From Prolixibacteraceae bacterium (GTDB taxonomy: Bacteria > Bacteroidota > Bacteroidia > Bacteroidales > Prolixibacteraceae): DNA of 64,000 bases. The stretch spans positions 49,414-113,413 of the forward strand of contig JAQUIJ010000019.1 of the NCBI GenBank assembly GCA_028683385.1, read 5' to 3'. Under the pieces are notes generated by a model. The model saw nothing but the letters and a program-made list of their open reading frames with translations. It was not told the DNA's origin and searched no databases. This document shows positions 18,546-26,672 of this stretch, in pieces. The position numbers and the translations under genes are program-made. Positions within the stretch are counted from its first letter, which is position 1. Every line of letters begins with the position of its first letter.

Positions 18546-18908
18546 TTAGAAAAATTCGCCAAAGTGCCAGAGGATTCCAGACGGATCGTGAAGAAAACAC
18601 TCTCGCCCCCAATCCAGTTCCCGAATAGGGGTTAGTTTTACATGATCGTATTTGGTGGTCAGTTTTAAATCCAAAAGTTCGTTCCAATAGCGGTTAACAT
18701 CGTCAACTTCCAGAAAAATCATGGAATTATCGACCCAATTCTGAACGTAGGCATCTTGTAAATAAAAACCTAATCCAACTGTTTTGAAGTACGACATATT
18801 CGTTGTCAGAATAATCTCTTCAAAACCCAGATCACGGTAAAAACTTCGTGACACTTCAAAGTTTTTAGCCCCAATGAATGGTCGGATTGATACAGCGTTG
18901 TGTTTCAT
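18546..18908 (-). CDS. VOC (glyoxalase/bleomycin resistance) family protein
   Basis: The start is placed at the ATG at 18908, where the family N-terminus begins (SIRPFIGAKNFEVSRSFYRDLG). The open frame extends 21 codons further but that part looks non-coding. The 120-residue product is one VOC unit with two beta-alpha-beta-beta-beta halves; MIFLEVDDVNRYWNELLDL marks the second half, and FLHDPSGILWHFGEF the end, with His in the usual metal position. VOC members include glyoxalases, antibiotic-binding proteins and dioxygenases; this one is a single short copy whose activity cannot be told. It lies downstream of the PEP mutase-like gene, 88 bases away on the same strand. Confidence 0.8.
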   Translation of the reverse strand: MKHNAVSIRPFIGAKNFEVSRSFYRDLGFEEIILTTNMSYFKTVGLGFYLQDAYVQNWVDNSMIFLEVDDVNRYWNELLDLKLTTKYDHVKLTPIRELDWGRECFLHDPSGILWHFGEFF

Positions 18909-18996
18909 TCTTTTCGTCTTTCTCCGGATTATTAATTTACTGTCAGCGCAGCACCAAGACCCAGCTTGCAAGACAGCTTCCTGTTACTAGTGTTTT

Positions 18997-19866
18997 TCAT
19001 TTATTTAACCCAATTGCCATTTTATAGGCCAATGCTGTTTCGCTAACTGGCGACAACCCATCCAGTAAAATATTGTAAGTACCTTTCTCTGAAAGTTCGT
19101 CAGCAACTTTTTTAATTAAAGCTAAGGTCGCTTTCATCAAACCTGAACCCAGACTTAAACGGGCAACACCCAAATCCTGCAATTCCCGGACAGATAGAGG
19201 TGATCCTCCTCCAATTGTAGGGTTTGAAAGAATATTAATCGGGGCATTAATTTCCTTAACCAATGTCGAAATCGTTTCTTTTTCCCACACCGGTTGAACG
19301 AATATGCAGTCGGCACCAGCTTCCCGGTATTTATTGCCACGTTTGATCGATTCAGCTAATTTTTCGCGTGTCGAACCTGACGAAGTATAAAACGAATCAG
19401 TCCTTGCATTAATGACTAAATGAAAGCCCAATGAATCAGCCAGTGCACGAATAGCTGATATCCGTTCACAAAATTCATTTTCGTCAATTAATTCCGCACT
19501 TAATTCAATGCTGTCTTCAATGTTTATTCCAACAATTCCGGTAGCAATGATCTTTGTAACCGATTCAATTATTTCATTTACATTGTTTCCATATCCGGCT
19601 TCAATATCTACTGTTACCGGAACCTGCACTGCATTTACGATGCCCGTTATCACCTGAATCATTTCCGATAATTGAATGACTTCGCAGTCAGGATAACCTA
19701 AAGAGGCAGCAATTCCCATACTTGTTGTTGCGATTGCTTTGTAGCCACAAGCTTCTATTAATTTGGAACTTCCGGGGTCCCACGAGTTTAACAGAACCAA
19801 AATTTCTTTGTCCTGATGATATTTCAGGAACAATTCAGCTTTGTCTTTTTGAATACCTGAAACCAT
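18997..19866 (-). CDS. Isocitrate lyase/PEP mutase superfamily enzyme
   Basis: 289 residues. The pattern matches the ICL/PEPM family: LLNSWDPGSSKLIEACGYKAI at the N-terminus, TTSMGIAASLGYPD, PVTVDIEAGYG (metal-site Asp and Glu), GINIEDS and LVINARTDSF, with VARLSLGSGLM near the end. Members cleave or rearrange 2-hydroxy or 2-keto acids using magnesium. The common KKCGH-type loop of true isocitrate lyases is not seen, so a carboxyvinyl/2-methylisocitrate-lyase-like or oxaloacetate-type hydrolase is more likely. It is cytosolic by lack of any signal. A VOC-family gene follows it; a 311-base gene-free stretch precedes it. Confidence 0.85.
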   Translation of the reverse strand: MVSGIQKDKAELFLKYHQDKEILVLLNSWDPGSSKLIEACGYKAIATTSMGIAASLGYPDCEVIQLSEMIQVITGIVNAVQVPVTVDIEAGYGNNVNEIIESVTKIIATGIVGINIEDSIELSAELIDENEFCERISAIRALADSLGFHLVINARTDSFYTSSGSTREKLAESIKRGNKYREAGADCIFVQPVWEKETISTLVKEINAPINILSNPTIGGGSPLSVRELQDLGVARLSLGSGLMKATLALIKKVADELSEKGTYNILLDGLSPVSETALAYKMAIGLNK

Positions 19867-20177
19867 AACCCTGTTTTTTTAAGTTGTTTTATAATTACAT
19901 ACAACTTCTGAACGACCAAAAAAGTTGCGAAAATACACTGTGGTGGAATTTAACCGATGAACTTTCGGGGAATACTAATTCAGAAAATTTTCCCTCGAAA
20001 CGCGAAAAAAGTAAGTTTAAGCCCCAACATTGGGGAAAGAAGCTACCGAAAATCAATTTTATCCCAAACAAAATAACCTTGATAAGTCCAAAGGTACTGC
20101 ATGCGGATGTAGTTAAACCGGGACTTCACGCTGGGTGCTGCCTACCGCTAAAAGTCCTATATATTATGGGGCGGTTT
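19867..20177. other. Gene-free spacer with a structured, GC-rich end
   Basis: No convincing gene. The right end, next to the mazF stop, carries a foldable block: GGACTT at 20121-20126 pairs with AAGTCC at 20152-20157, and CTACCGCTAA at 20142-20151 is the exact reverse complement of TTAGCGGTAG at 20921-20930 on the other side of mazEF. The block is GC-richer than the surrounding DNA. It may be a recombination or folding site rather than a terminator, because there is no U-tract. Confidence 0.5.
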
Positions 20178-20501
20178 TCAGTCAATATAGGTTTCTTTCA
20201 AAACTGATTTTAATTTATTTATCTCAGACTTCGTCAATCGGCCAAGGTCTTTGATTATTCTCTGTTTGTCAATAGTTCGAATTTGGTCCAAAACAATCCA
20301 TCCGATTTTATTATCATGTCTAACTTCAATTCTGGTTGGATAATTTTTAGAACTTGTTGTCATCGGAGCAATTACAACCGTATTTAAAAATTTATTCATC
20401 TCGTTAGGTGAAATCACAACACACGGTCTGGTTTTTTTTATCTCACTCCCAAGTGTCGGGTCGAGATTAACCAGAATGATTTGATATTGATTTATTTCCA
20501 T
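20178..20501 (-). CDS. mazF: MazF/PemK family endoribonuclease toxin
   Basis: 107 residues, the normal size. Diagnostic pieces are QYQIILVNLDPTLGSEIKKTRPCVVISP at the N-terminus (the strand-loop-strand with the catalytic-site arginine), TVVIAPMTTSSKNYPTRIEV (with the conserved Thr/Ser) and WIVLDQIRTIDKQRI (conserved QIRTID). MazF toxins cleave mRNA at short sequences. The start overlaps the end of the antitoxin gene by 10 bases, the usual translational coupling of such pairs. The pair lies between two copies of a 10-base inverted sequence (20142-20151 and 20921-20930), suggesting arrival as a unit. Confidence 0.95.
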   Translation of the reverse strand: MEINQYQIILVNLDPTLGSEIKKTRPCVVISPNEMNKFLNTVVIAPMTTSSKNYPTRIEVRHDNKIGWIVLDQIRTIDKQRIIKDLGRLTKSEINKLKSVLKETYID

Positions 20502-20737
20502 TCTTCAAGGTTTTCGTCGTCAAAAACATCGTTAATCAACAATCTGTCATCGCCATTCTCAGCCATTCTTTTAAAAGCTTTTTCCCAACCTTTTCGCGGT
20601 CTTGATAGTGGTTTTATAACGATTTGTCCTTTTTCGAGGATTACCTCAACTGTGTCTTGGATATTGTACTTATCCAGCAATGTCTTGCTAAGTCGGATTC
20701 CCTTTGAATTACCGATTTTTATTACAGAAACTTCCAT
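20492..20737 (-). CDS. mazE: MazE/AbrB-type antitoxin
   Basis: 81 residues. The N-terminal swapped-hairpin fold is clear: VSVIKIGNSKGIRLSKTLLDKY, then VEVILEKGQIVIKPL. The acidic C-terminal tail (NGDDRLLINDVFDDENLEEWK) is the part that wraps the toxin in known MazEF complexes. As in other such operons the antitoxin comes first, overlaps the toxin gene by 10 bases and should repress its own promoter as the MazE-MazF complex. Upstream on the minus strand are about 180 gene-free bases including a GC-rich block that reaches the DUF2971 gene. Confidence 0.9.
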   Translation of the reverse strand: MEVSVIKIGNSKGIRLSKTLLDKYNIQDTVEVILEKGQIVIKPLSRPRKGWEKAFKRMAENGDDRLLINDVFDDENLEEWK

Positions 20738-20919
20738 TGTGTCAATTTTTAGATTGTAATTACAAAGTTACTACTTTTCGCGAAAATTCAAACTTGCCAC
20801 AACGCAGGAAAGCCATGCAGAGACAGATTGCGGGTTCCAAGTACTCGGGATCAAGCCGAAAGGCAGCCCGGGCGGAAAGATGCCCACCGAAAACCACCGC
20901 TGCCGAACGGGTAGCTGAA

Positions 20920-20934
20920 GTTAGCGGTAGATTT
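20920..20934. repeat. Left 15-base inverted repeat framing the DUF2971 gene
   Basis: GTTAGCGGTAGATTT on the plus strand; it touches the DUF2971 stop codon. Its partner at 22046-22060 (AAATTTACCGCCAAC) matches its reverse complement at 13 of 15 positions. The last ten bases before ATTT, TTAGCGGTAG, also occur inverted at 20142-20151. Confidence 0.65.
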
Positions 20935-22025
20935 TATTCTTCAAAATATTCCCATGGTTCAAATTCGATTTCACTTGTTCCATTAAATTTTGTTTCAAAG
21001 AATTTTATTTTATCCGCCTTGTTGTTTAATATTTTAAAAATCCTATTTCGTATTGTTTCAGGAGTATGTACCCCGAAATATATTGCAGAAACAGATTCGA
21101 TTGGGTAATGTCTAATTCTTGCTTCAGGTTCTTTCTGCTTATCAAAGTTTATTTCAATTGCTCTCCATTCATTTTCATATTTCCAGTGTTTAGTTTTAGT
21201 TGAAAACACTAATTCCAATTCATGAGCGTATTTATGTGTCCAGCTTTTAGATAAACCAATCAAATCGCAATCATATTCATTTTCAAATACTGCAGCAAAA
21301 TCAAAAAAGTTAATAAAGGGTTGTTCATCTTGATAAACAACTTTCCTGATATTGTCCCAAAATATAAATGATTTAGCTTCCCATTCAGACATTCTGCTTT
21401 TGTATTTGTCTAAATCATGTTTTCTGTCTCGTGAATATTCATTTCTTGCCCTTTCATATGGGAACATATTATCATTTTCCATTGTAAACTCGATGCAGAT
21501 TCCTGTATGTTTACTGGAATAGTGTGACCACATTAAAAAATCATCATTGGTTTCAGAGAAACAAGTTACATAACTGCTTTTCAAAAACTTCTCAGTTAAT
21601 CTATGAATTTCCTCTTTAAATTTTTCGGAATTGAAAAGAATGTCCGTTTTTGTTGATTCTATTGAATTTTCAATTATTTCTACAATATTCGAGGTCCATA
21701 GAAGCTTTTTTTTCTGTATTTCATTTTTTACTTTCTCAAAAATCTCATCTCTTAAAATTTCAATGGCTTTTCTATCTTTTATAAATTTTAATAGTTTAGA
21801 CAAACTTTGCTTTTCTGAATCTGTTTCTCTCAACTCAAATTGTACACTAAAAATAAATCTAATTAGATGCTCAATTGCATTTATATTACTTGTCGTAAAT
21901 TCAATTCGAGCACTTAAATCTAACGGGTCATTTAGTTCAAGATATGAAGCAAAATACAACTCTTGATAATAAAGCTCCTTGAATAGAAACTCAGAAAGAG
22001 GACGATATTTGTATAATTTATTCAA
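20934..22025 (-). CDS. DUF2971 family protein
   Basis: 363 residues beginning with a TTG codon (LYKYRPLSEFLFKELYYQELYFAS, the standard DUF2971 N-terminus, so this start is right despite TTG). Conserved parts include SSYVTCFSETNDDFLMWSHYSSKHTGICIEF in the middle (here CFSET and LMWSHYSSKHTGICIEF) and KHWKYENEWR with the late ISAIYFGVHTPE-like segment. The biochemical function of DUF2971 is not established; such genes are often found in cassette arrays, islands and near defence genes. Here the gene is strongly AT-rich and framed tightly by inverted repeats at both ends. No partner gene overlaps it. Confidence 0.85.
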   Translation of the reverse strand: MNKLYKYRPLSEFLFKELYYQELYFASYLELNDPLDLSARIEFTTSNINAIEHLIRFIFSVQFELRETDSEKQSLSKLLKFIKDRKAIEILRDEIFEKVKNEIQKKKLLWTSNIVEIIENSIESTKTDILFNSEKFKEEIHRLTEKFLKSSYVTCFSETNDDFLMWSHYSSKHTGICIEFTMENDNMFPYERARNEYSRDRKHDLDKYKSRMSEWEAKSFIFWDNIRKVVYQDEQPFINFFDFAAVFENEYDCDLIGLSKSWTHKYAHELELVFSTKTKHWKYENEWRAIEINFDKQKEPEARIRHYPIESVSAIYFGVHTPETIRNRIFKILNNKADKIKFFETKFNGTSEIEFEPWEYFEE

Positions 22026-22045
22026 TGTTGTTTGTTCGTTTTTTT

Positions 22046-22060
22046 AAATTTACCGCCAAC
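22046..22060. repeat. Right 15-base inverted repeat framing the DUF2971 gene
   Basis: AAATTTACCGCCAAC lies 20 bases upstream of the DUF2971 start. Read on the minus strand it is GTTGGCGGTAAATTT, which resembles the GTTRRRY end of integron cassettes in placement, though not a strict match. See the partner at 20920-20934. Confidence 0.6.
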
Positions 22061-22150
22061 TTGTAAATCTCACCAAAGATATAGTTCTTCCGTCAAAAAT
22101 TATGAAAATAAGACCAAATCTTATAAACACTTTACAAACTGATTTACAAC

Positions 22151-22178
22151 AAAAAAGCCTCAGTTTCCTGAAGCTTTT
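22151..22178 (-). terminator. Intrinsic terminator after the AsmA gene
   Basis: The hairpin AAGCCTCAG-TTTC-CTGAAGCTT (one mismatch) is flanked by A6 on the left and T4 on the right, so it can work in both directions. On the minus strand it lies about 20 bases after the AsmA stop and ends in a U-rich run. Near-identical copies occur at 30834-30860 and 44232-44261. Confidence 0.8.
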
Positions 22179-22198
22179 CGTATCTGTCGATTTACCGA

Positions 22199-25100
22199 TT
22201 AATTCGTATTCACTACCTTTTGTGTGAGCGCTTCGCGAATCATGCGCCGGAGTTCGAGTTGCCGGTTTTTCACTTCTCCCCTCGCCGCCGGGCGATACAA
22301 TTCGGCATAACGGCATTTGGCCAGCCGGTATTTCAGGTTATCGAGCGTGCCACTGATGTCAATTCCAAATTTCAGGGGCAACGGACTATCAACCACCGAA
22401 ATGTGGTAATCAAAAGTCATGTCCATGTTATGCCTTCCGGCCACAACGCCTTTGTACTTGTCCATCACAATCAGGAACGGATAAACATCAATTTCCTGCT
22501 TAAATACCGTAAACTCGGCAGCCAAACTATCCACCTTATTGAATGTTTTTTTGCTGAATTTTAATGTTTTGGCAATTTCGCTAAACGTTTCTCCATCCAT
22601 CAAAACCAAATTCTGCCCTCTTACCGACGCTGCTCCACGAATGGTCGATTTCTTCGGATTATACAGCGAATCGAGGTACGTTTCGGCCGCCATGTGAAAC
22701 TCGCCTTTGCCGCTAAACGAGCGCAGCATGGGCATAATCGAATCCACATCCGGAATAATTTTCAACAGTTCGCTAATCTCCACATTCATCATGTGAAAAT
22801 CCATTCCCACAAAAAGATGGTTCTTTCGCGGAGTGCGGTACATGGCCGTTAACTGCATTTTGGCGGCAGGTGTCACAAAAACCAGATCGTCCAAAACCAG
22901 TAAGCCGTCTTTCACGCGAACTTGCCCTTTGATGCCTTTGGCCTCACCCGAGCCATAATCGGCAGCGGTAATGTCAACATTCAACTGCAAATCCATTCCT
23001 TTCGGAACCATGTAAGGACCAGTAGAAGCATCAGCAGATGGTGCCGGTTTGACCGAATCGGGTTTTGTTTCGCCCAGACCACTCGTGAGTTGCATCAGTT
23101 CTACCAAATCGGTTTTGCTGCTCACAAAATTAAAATTACCCCGAAGCAGCGAGTCTTTCCTGAAATAAGAGATTACATTTTTTAGCTTTCCGGAAAGGCT
23201 GAAATCGGATCGGTCAATTTTCAGTTTGCTCTCTTTGATGTTGAACATTTCAGGCGTAAAATCCATTTGAATGGAAGGAATTTCGAGCGGATATTTGAGC
23301 GACGACATGGAAATTTCGCCTTGATCGACTTTCACAAATCCATTGGCCTGCCATTGCTGGAAAACATCCTTTTGACTTTGGTCGTTCGCCAGGTCGGCAT
23401 TCAGAACCATTTTATTCATCCGGGCCGAGTCCTTGCCCATAGCCATTCTCAGGTTTTCTCCTGAATATTGGATCTTCATTTTCGGCTGAACCGGATCGCT
23501 CAACCAATAGGCTTTCAGCTTCGTATTGTTCATTTGGCCTTTGCCAGCGCCCGCCGAAGCAATTAAACGTCCACTGTTGAAAGTCACATTCACTTCAGGT
23601 TCTGTGATTTTACCCTTTCGCGGCATCATATCCAACTGCCCGACAGGTTTTTGAACGGCAAACTGAATGGTATCCATGTGTGCTGAAAGTGAATCGAGCT
23701 TAAACGTGCAAGCCACCTCCGGAATCCGCGTGCTGTCCCTGAAATCGGACGATTCGAAAGAAATCTGTCCGTTTTCAAACGAGGCATTGGCGCCTTTCAG
23801 CGTACTTACCACGAGGTTTTTGGTATTTACCTTTGCGGCTACAAACTTCGTATTTTTTGAAGATGCAGTCGGGTTGGGCAATGCAAAATCGACTTTCGAA
23901 TCGTCGGTTTGCACCGATATCGTATCGTAAACCACGTTGAAATCTGAAAGCCTGACAGAGCCTGAAAAATTCATTTTGTCCAGTTGCATTTTTTCCATCT
24001 GCGACATCGAAAAAAATGATTTTACCTGCCCTGATGCACGACCAGCCAGCTTGGTTTTCAGATTGGTAGGTATCATCAGCGCCAGTTCCGACAACTCCAG
24101 ATCGCCTTCGGAAGTCAAATCGCAATGAATATCGGTCAGAAAGTGGGTGATTTTTCCACTCGTTTGAATCGACGATTTGGGCGTTTTGGCGCTGAACTTG
24201 TCAATTTGCACATACGAAATGTCGTCGTTGGTCATGTCCGAATAAAACTGAAGTTCGCCATTCACCTGACTCAACGGAACCGGGAACCCATCGTATTTCA
24301 GCGTTCCATCCTTAAGGACAATGTGTATGTCCATCAGCGGCATCACCGAATCGGAATAAGCGCCCTTAATTTTGCCTTCCGAAGAAACCAATCCATCGGC
24401 TTCAACGCCTTTCAGGTACGATTGATAGCCGGACGGAACAAAGGCAAGCAATTCGGGCACCGGCAACAATTTACCCTGATAATTCAAATCGAAAAGAATC
24501 TGATTGTGAGCCGAATCATTCTCAATCGAACCGCTAAATGCCAGGTTCATGTTGTTTACAGTCGCCTCCGAATTCCCGAAATCAATCTTCATTTTCGGAA
24601 GATTAAACCGGGCATTGGTGTTCGCCTTTACCGACGCACTCCGAAGGTATTTCTCTCCATCGTAAGTCAATGACACGATTCCTTTGCCCACATTGATTTG
24701 CGTGTTGATTGTATCGGAAATCAGCTTTCCCGAAAGTTGGGCAGTCAGGTCGCGAATGTCCGTCTGAAGCTTCATCGATTGATCGATGTACGAAACATTG
24801 ACGCTTTTTAATTGTACGTTTTCCAGATTAATGAAGCGAAAAGATGACTCTGAATCCGCAGGAGTGGCAACCGTGTCAGCCTTCACAATGTCAAAATTAG
24901 TGCGCCCTAAACTATCAACAAAAGCATTGATGGCACCATTTTGTAGCTGAAGTTCGGTAAACACCAACTCATTGCGTTTCCACCAGGCAGCCAGATCGAC
25001 GATACCTACAAATTGATCAGCCCGAACCAGTGTATCGGATTGAACTTCAGGAACGGGATTGAGCAGGGCAAAACGGTTCACTTTGATTCCAAACCGGGGG

Positions 25101-25315
25101 AAGGTGCTGAAAAAAGTTAACTCCACCTCTCCAATTTGCGATTCGCAGTTGATGTATTTGGCCATCTGTGTGCGAACAACGGGCGTTATTTTGGCGGGCG
25201 TAAACACCAGCCAAACCGCAATACCGCTGACCAATATGACCAGAAATATGACCGATACGAACGTGATGGCGATCGTTTTAAACACTTTTTGCATCGCATC
25301 TGATTTTATTTTCAT
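22199..25315 (-). CDS. AsmA-family periplasmic bridge-like protein
   Basis: The ATG at 25315 is preferred over a GTG at 25321 that lies inside a repeat. The product of 1038 residues has one N-terminal membrane helix (TIAITFVSVIFLVILVSGIAVWLVF, about 14-38), followed by a long beta-rich periplasmic region. AsmA features are FTPAKITPVVRTQMAKY and QIGEVELTFFSTFPRFGIKV with repeated FxNxLxLxN-like blocks, and the LDDLVFVTPAAKMQLTAMY segment near the C-terminus. AsmA proteins such as TamB and YhdP are thought to form grooves that move lipids between membranes. Its length fits mid-size Bacteroidota members. It is followed by a terminator and appears to be a single-gene unit. Confidence 0.85.
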   Translation of the reverse strand: MKIKSDAMQKVFKTIAITFVSVIFLVILVSGIAVWLVFTPAKITPVVRTQMAKYINCESQIGEVELTFFSTFPRFGIKVNRFALLNPVPEVQSDTLVRADQFVGIVDLAAWWKRNELVFTELQLQNGAINAFVDSLGRTNFDIVKADTVATPADSESSFRFINLENVQLKSVNVSYIDQSMKLQTDIRDLTAQLSGKLISDTINTQINVGKGIVSLTYDGEKYLRSASVKANTNARFNLPKMKIDFGNSEATVNNMNLAFSGSIENDSAHNQILFDLNYQGKLLPVPELLAFVPSGYQSYLKGVEADGLVSSEGKIKGAYSDSVMPLMDIHIVLKDGTLKYDGFPVPLSQVNGELQFYSDMTNDDISYVQIDKFSAKTPKSSIQTSGKITHFLTDIHCDLTSEGDLELSELALMIPTNLKTKLAGRASGQVKSFFSMSQMEKMQLDKMNFSGSVRLSDFNVVYDTISVQTDDSKVDFALPNPTASSKNTKFVAAKVNTKNLVVSTLKGANASFENGQISFESSDFRDSTRIPEVACTFKLDSLSAHMDTIQFAVQKPVGQLDMMPRKGKITEPEVNVTFNSGRLIASAGAGKGQMNNTKLKAYWLSDPVQPKMKIQYSGENLRMAMGKDSARMNKMVLNADLANDQSQKDVFQQWQANGFVKVDQGEISMSSLKYPLEIPSIQMDFTPEMFNIKESKLKIDRSDFSLSGKLKNVISYFRKDSLLRGNFNFVSSKTDLVELMQLTSGLGETKPDSVKPAPSADASTGPYMVPKGMDLQLNVDITAADYGSGEAKGIKGQVRVKDGLLVLDDLVFVTPAAKMQLTAMYRTPRKNHLFVGMDFHMMNVEISELLKIIPDVDSIMPMLRSFSGKGEFHMAAETYLDSLYNPKKSTIRGAASVRGQNLVLMDGETFSEIAKTLKFSKKTFNKVDSLAAEFTVFKQEIDVYPFLIVMDKYKGVVAGRHNMDMTFDYHISVVDSPLPLKFGIDISGTLDNLKYRLAKCRYAELYRPAARGEVKNRQLELRRMIREALTQKVVNTN

Positions 25316-25320
25316 GTTCA

Positions 25321-25401
25321 CCCCTAAATCCCCTAAAGGGGACTTGGGTATATGACAAGTGTTTACGATTGATTACAGCGAAAGCCCCTTCAGGGGTTTG
25401 G
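25321..25401. repeat. Copy 1 of an 81-base inverted-repeat element
   Basis: The arms are CCCCTAAATCCCCTAAAGGG (25321-25340, continuing GACTT) and AAAGCCCCTTCAGGGGTTTG (25381-25400). Both arms are repeated exactly, in reverse orientation, at 28425-28505, while the roughly 35 bases between them differ. It sits against the AsmA start and creates a false GTG start there. MITE-like or REP-like; the mobility mechanism is unknown. Confidence 0.75.
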
Positions 25402-25421
25402 TGTATTACAGTTAGCATGCT

Positions 25422-25781
25422 TTACATTTTTGTAAACGAAAAGGTTTTATCAAAGGCATCTTTATATTTCAGCGTGGTAGCAGTAAGTTCGGTTACTGTA
25501 TAAACTTTGGGTATGTTTCCACCCATCTCCATGATGTGGATATGGGTCAATTCCGATTTTACCAAAGTCCAGGTAAACGGCTGAGCTTCTTCTTCTTTTA
25601 CATTATCCTTGGTATCCCAGGTAGAACCTGTGTAATCGCTCAAATACTTATAGTAAACGGTCCCGGATACCCATTTCCCAATCAAAAATGATTCCTGAAA
25701 AAACGCTTCATCTTGCTGGCAGGAATTAAAAAGAACAGAAAATGAGAAACAAACCATCAGACAAACAAATAACTTCTTCAT
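25422..25781 (-). CDS. Small lipoprotein, lipocalin-like
   Basis: The ATG at 25781 is used; the codon at 25787 is TTG. The 119-residue product has a lipoprotein signal (LFVCLMVCFSFSVLFNSC) with the lipidated cysteine near residue 21. The rest is a short beta-rich domain: FLIGKWVSGTVYYKY at its start and VTELTATTLKYKDAF at its end, the spacing of the small lipocalin-like lipoproteins that are common in Bacteroidota. No catalytic residues can be named. It lies alone between the AsmA gene and the divergent sulfur transporter genes, just inside a repeat element. Confidence 0.7.
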   Translation of the reverse strand: MKKLFVCLMVCFSFSVLFNSCQQDEAFFQESFLIGKWVSGTVYYKYLSDYTGSTWDTKDNVKEEEAQPFTWTLVKSELTHIHIMEMGGNIPKVYTVTELTATTLKYKDAFDKTFSFTKM

Positions 25782-26059
25782 AAACAACAGATTAAAAACA
25801 TTTTTAAAATTAGTATTCTCAGCTTTGAGAATCCATACAAATATATGAACTTAAGTTTTCACTTTAGCATAAAATTAAAAATGAAGGTGGGTTACATGTA
25901 GGTAAAACGTAGGTGTTTCGCACTTATTGGCATCCAGAAACGATATTCGCCGTTAAATCTGCATGAATGAGTTTAAAATACATTTAAGCTTTGCCTTTTG
26001 CAAAAACAATACAAGCACTTAATTTGTCTTACTAGTCGGAATCAAAATAGTTTACGCAT

Positions 26060-26572
26060 ATGGAAAAACAAAAATACATGAATCCTTACCTGGCAGGCGT
26101 GTTGCTCGGGTTGGTTCTTTTGTCGGCCATGTTTTTTTCGGGACGCGGTCTTGGTGCCAGCGGTGGCATTAAATACGCCGTAGTGGCAATTGTAGGCGCT
26201 GTCGATCATCAACATGCCGTGGAAACGCCTTATTACAGCAAGTATTTCGAGAATGGAGAAAGTCCGTTGAAAAACTGGCTGGCGCTCGAAGTTTTCGGTA
26301 TGGTGCTGGGTGGTTTCATCTCTGGAGCCCTCTCCCACCGATTAAAATTTAAGGTCGAAAAATCACCCAAAATATCGAATAACAAACGGTTGCTTTTTGC
26401 ATTTCTGGGAGGTGTGTTCTTTGTTTATGGAGCTCAATTGGCGCGTGGGTGTACCAGCGGCGCAGCACTTTCGGGCATGGCCGTGTTTTCGGTTGCCGGT
26501 TTCGTAACCATGATCGCCATTTTCGGTTCGGCCTATCTCTTTGCCTGGTTTTTCAAAAGTCTTTGGATTTAA
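26060..26572 (+). CDS. YeeE/YedE transporter, first half
   Basis: 170 residues with about four hydrophobic segments. The key family cysteine is Cys131 in QLARGCTSGAALSG, the site that binds thiosulfate in the characterised transporter TsuA. An N-terminal LAGVLLGLVLLSAMFFSGRGLGASGG carries the first small-residue helix. A full-length YeeE/YedE protein is about 350 residues; here it is split into two genes, of which this is the first, and the two proteins should pair in the inner membrane. Two rhodanese-like genes follow. Import of thiosulfate or another sulfur anion is the likely role. Confidence 0.85.
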   Translation: MEKQKYMNPYLAGVLLGLVLLSAMFFSGRGLGASGGIKYAVVAIVGAVDHQHAVETPYYSKYFENGESPLKNWLALEVFGMVLGGFISGALSHRLKFKVEKSPKISNNKRLLFAFLGGVFFVYGAQLARGCTSGAALSGMAVFSVAGFVTMIAIFGSAYLFAWFFKSLWI

Positions 26573-26577
26573 AAGAA

Positions 26578-26667
26578 TTGTGCCACAAAGGCACGAAGAC
26601 GCAAAGGAACACCAAATCATTTTATTAGTATTCTTTATAATTCTTAGTGCCTTCGTGGCAAAAAAAT
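26578..26667. repeat. Inverted-repeat element between the two transporter halves
   Basis: TGCCACAAAGGCACGAAG (26581-26598) and CTTAGTGCCTTCGTGGCA (26643-26660) pair at 16 of 18 positions. This belongs to the widespread 'GCACAAAGGCAC/GTGCCTTCGTGGC' kind of dispersed repeat in Bacteroidota. It fills nearly the whole space between the two halves and may act as a stem-loop in the shared transcript. Confidence 0.7.
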
Positions 26668-26672
26668 AAAAT

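Noticed and set aside
19884..20207. 107-codon plus-strand open frame next to mazF
   Set aside because: It overlaps the end of mazF on the other strand and translates the GC-rich foldable block; it resembles no protein family and starts in a low-complexity context.
20704..21108. 134-codon plus-strand frame across the mazE-DUF2971 boundary
   Set aside because: It is antisense to both gene ends and runs through the repeat block; it has arginine- and alanine-rich repeat-derived text and no domain.
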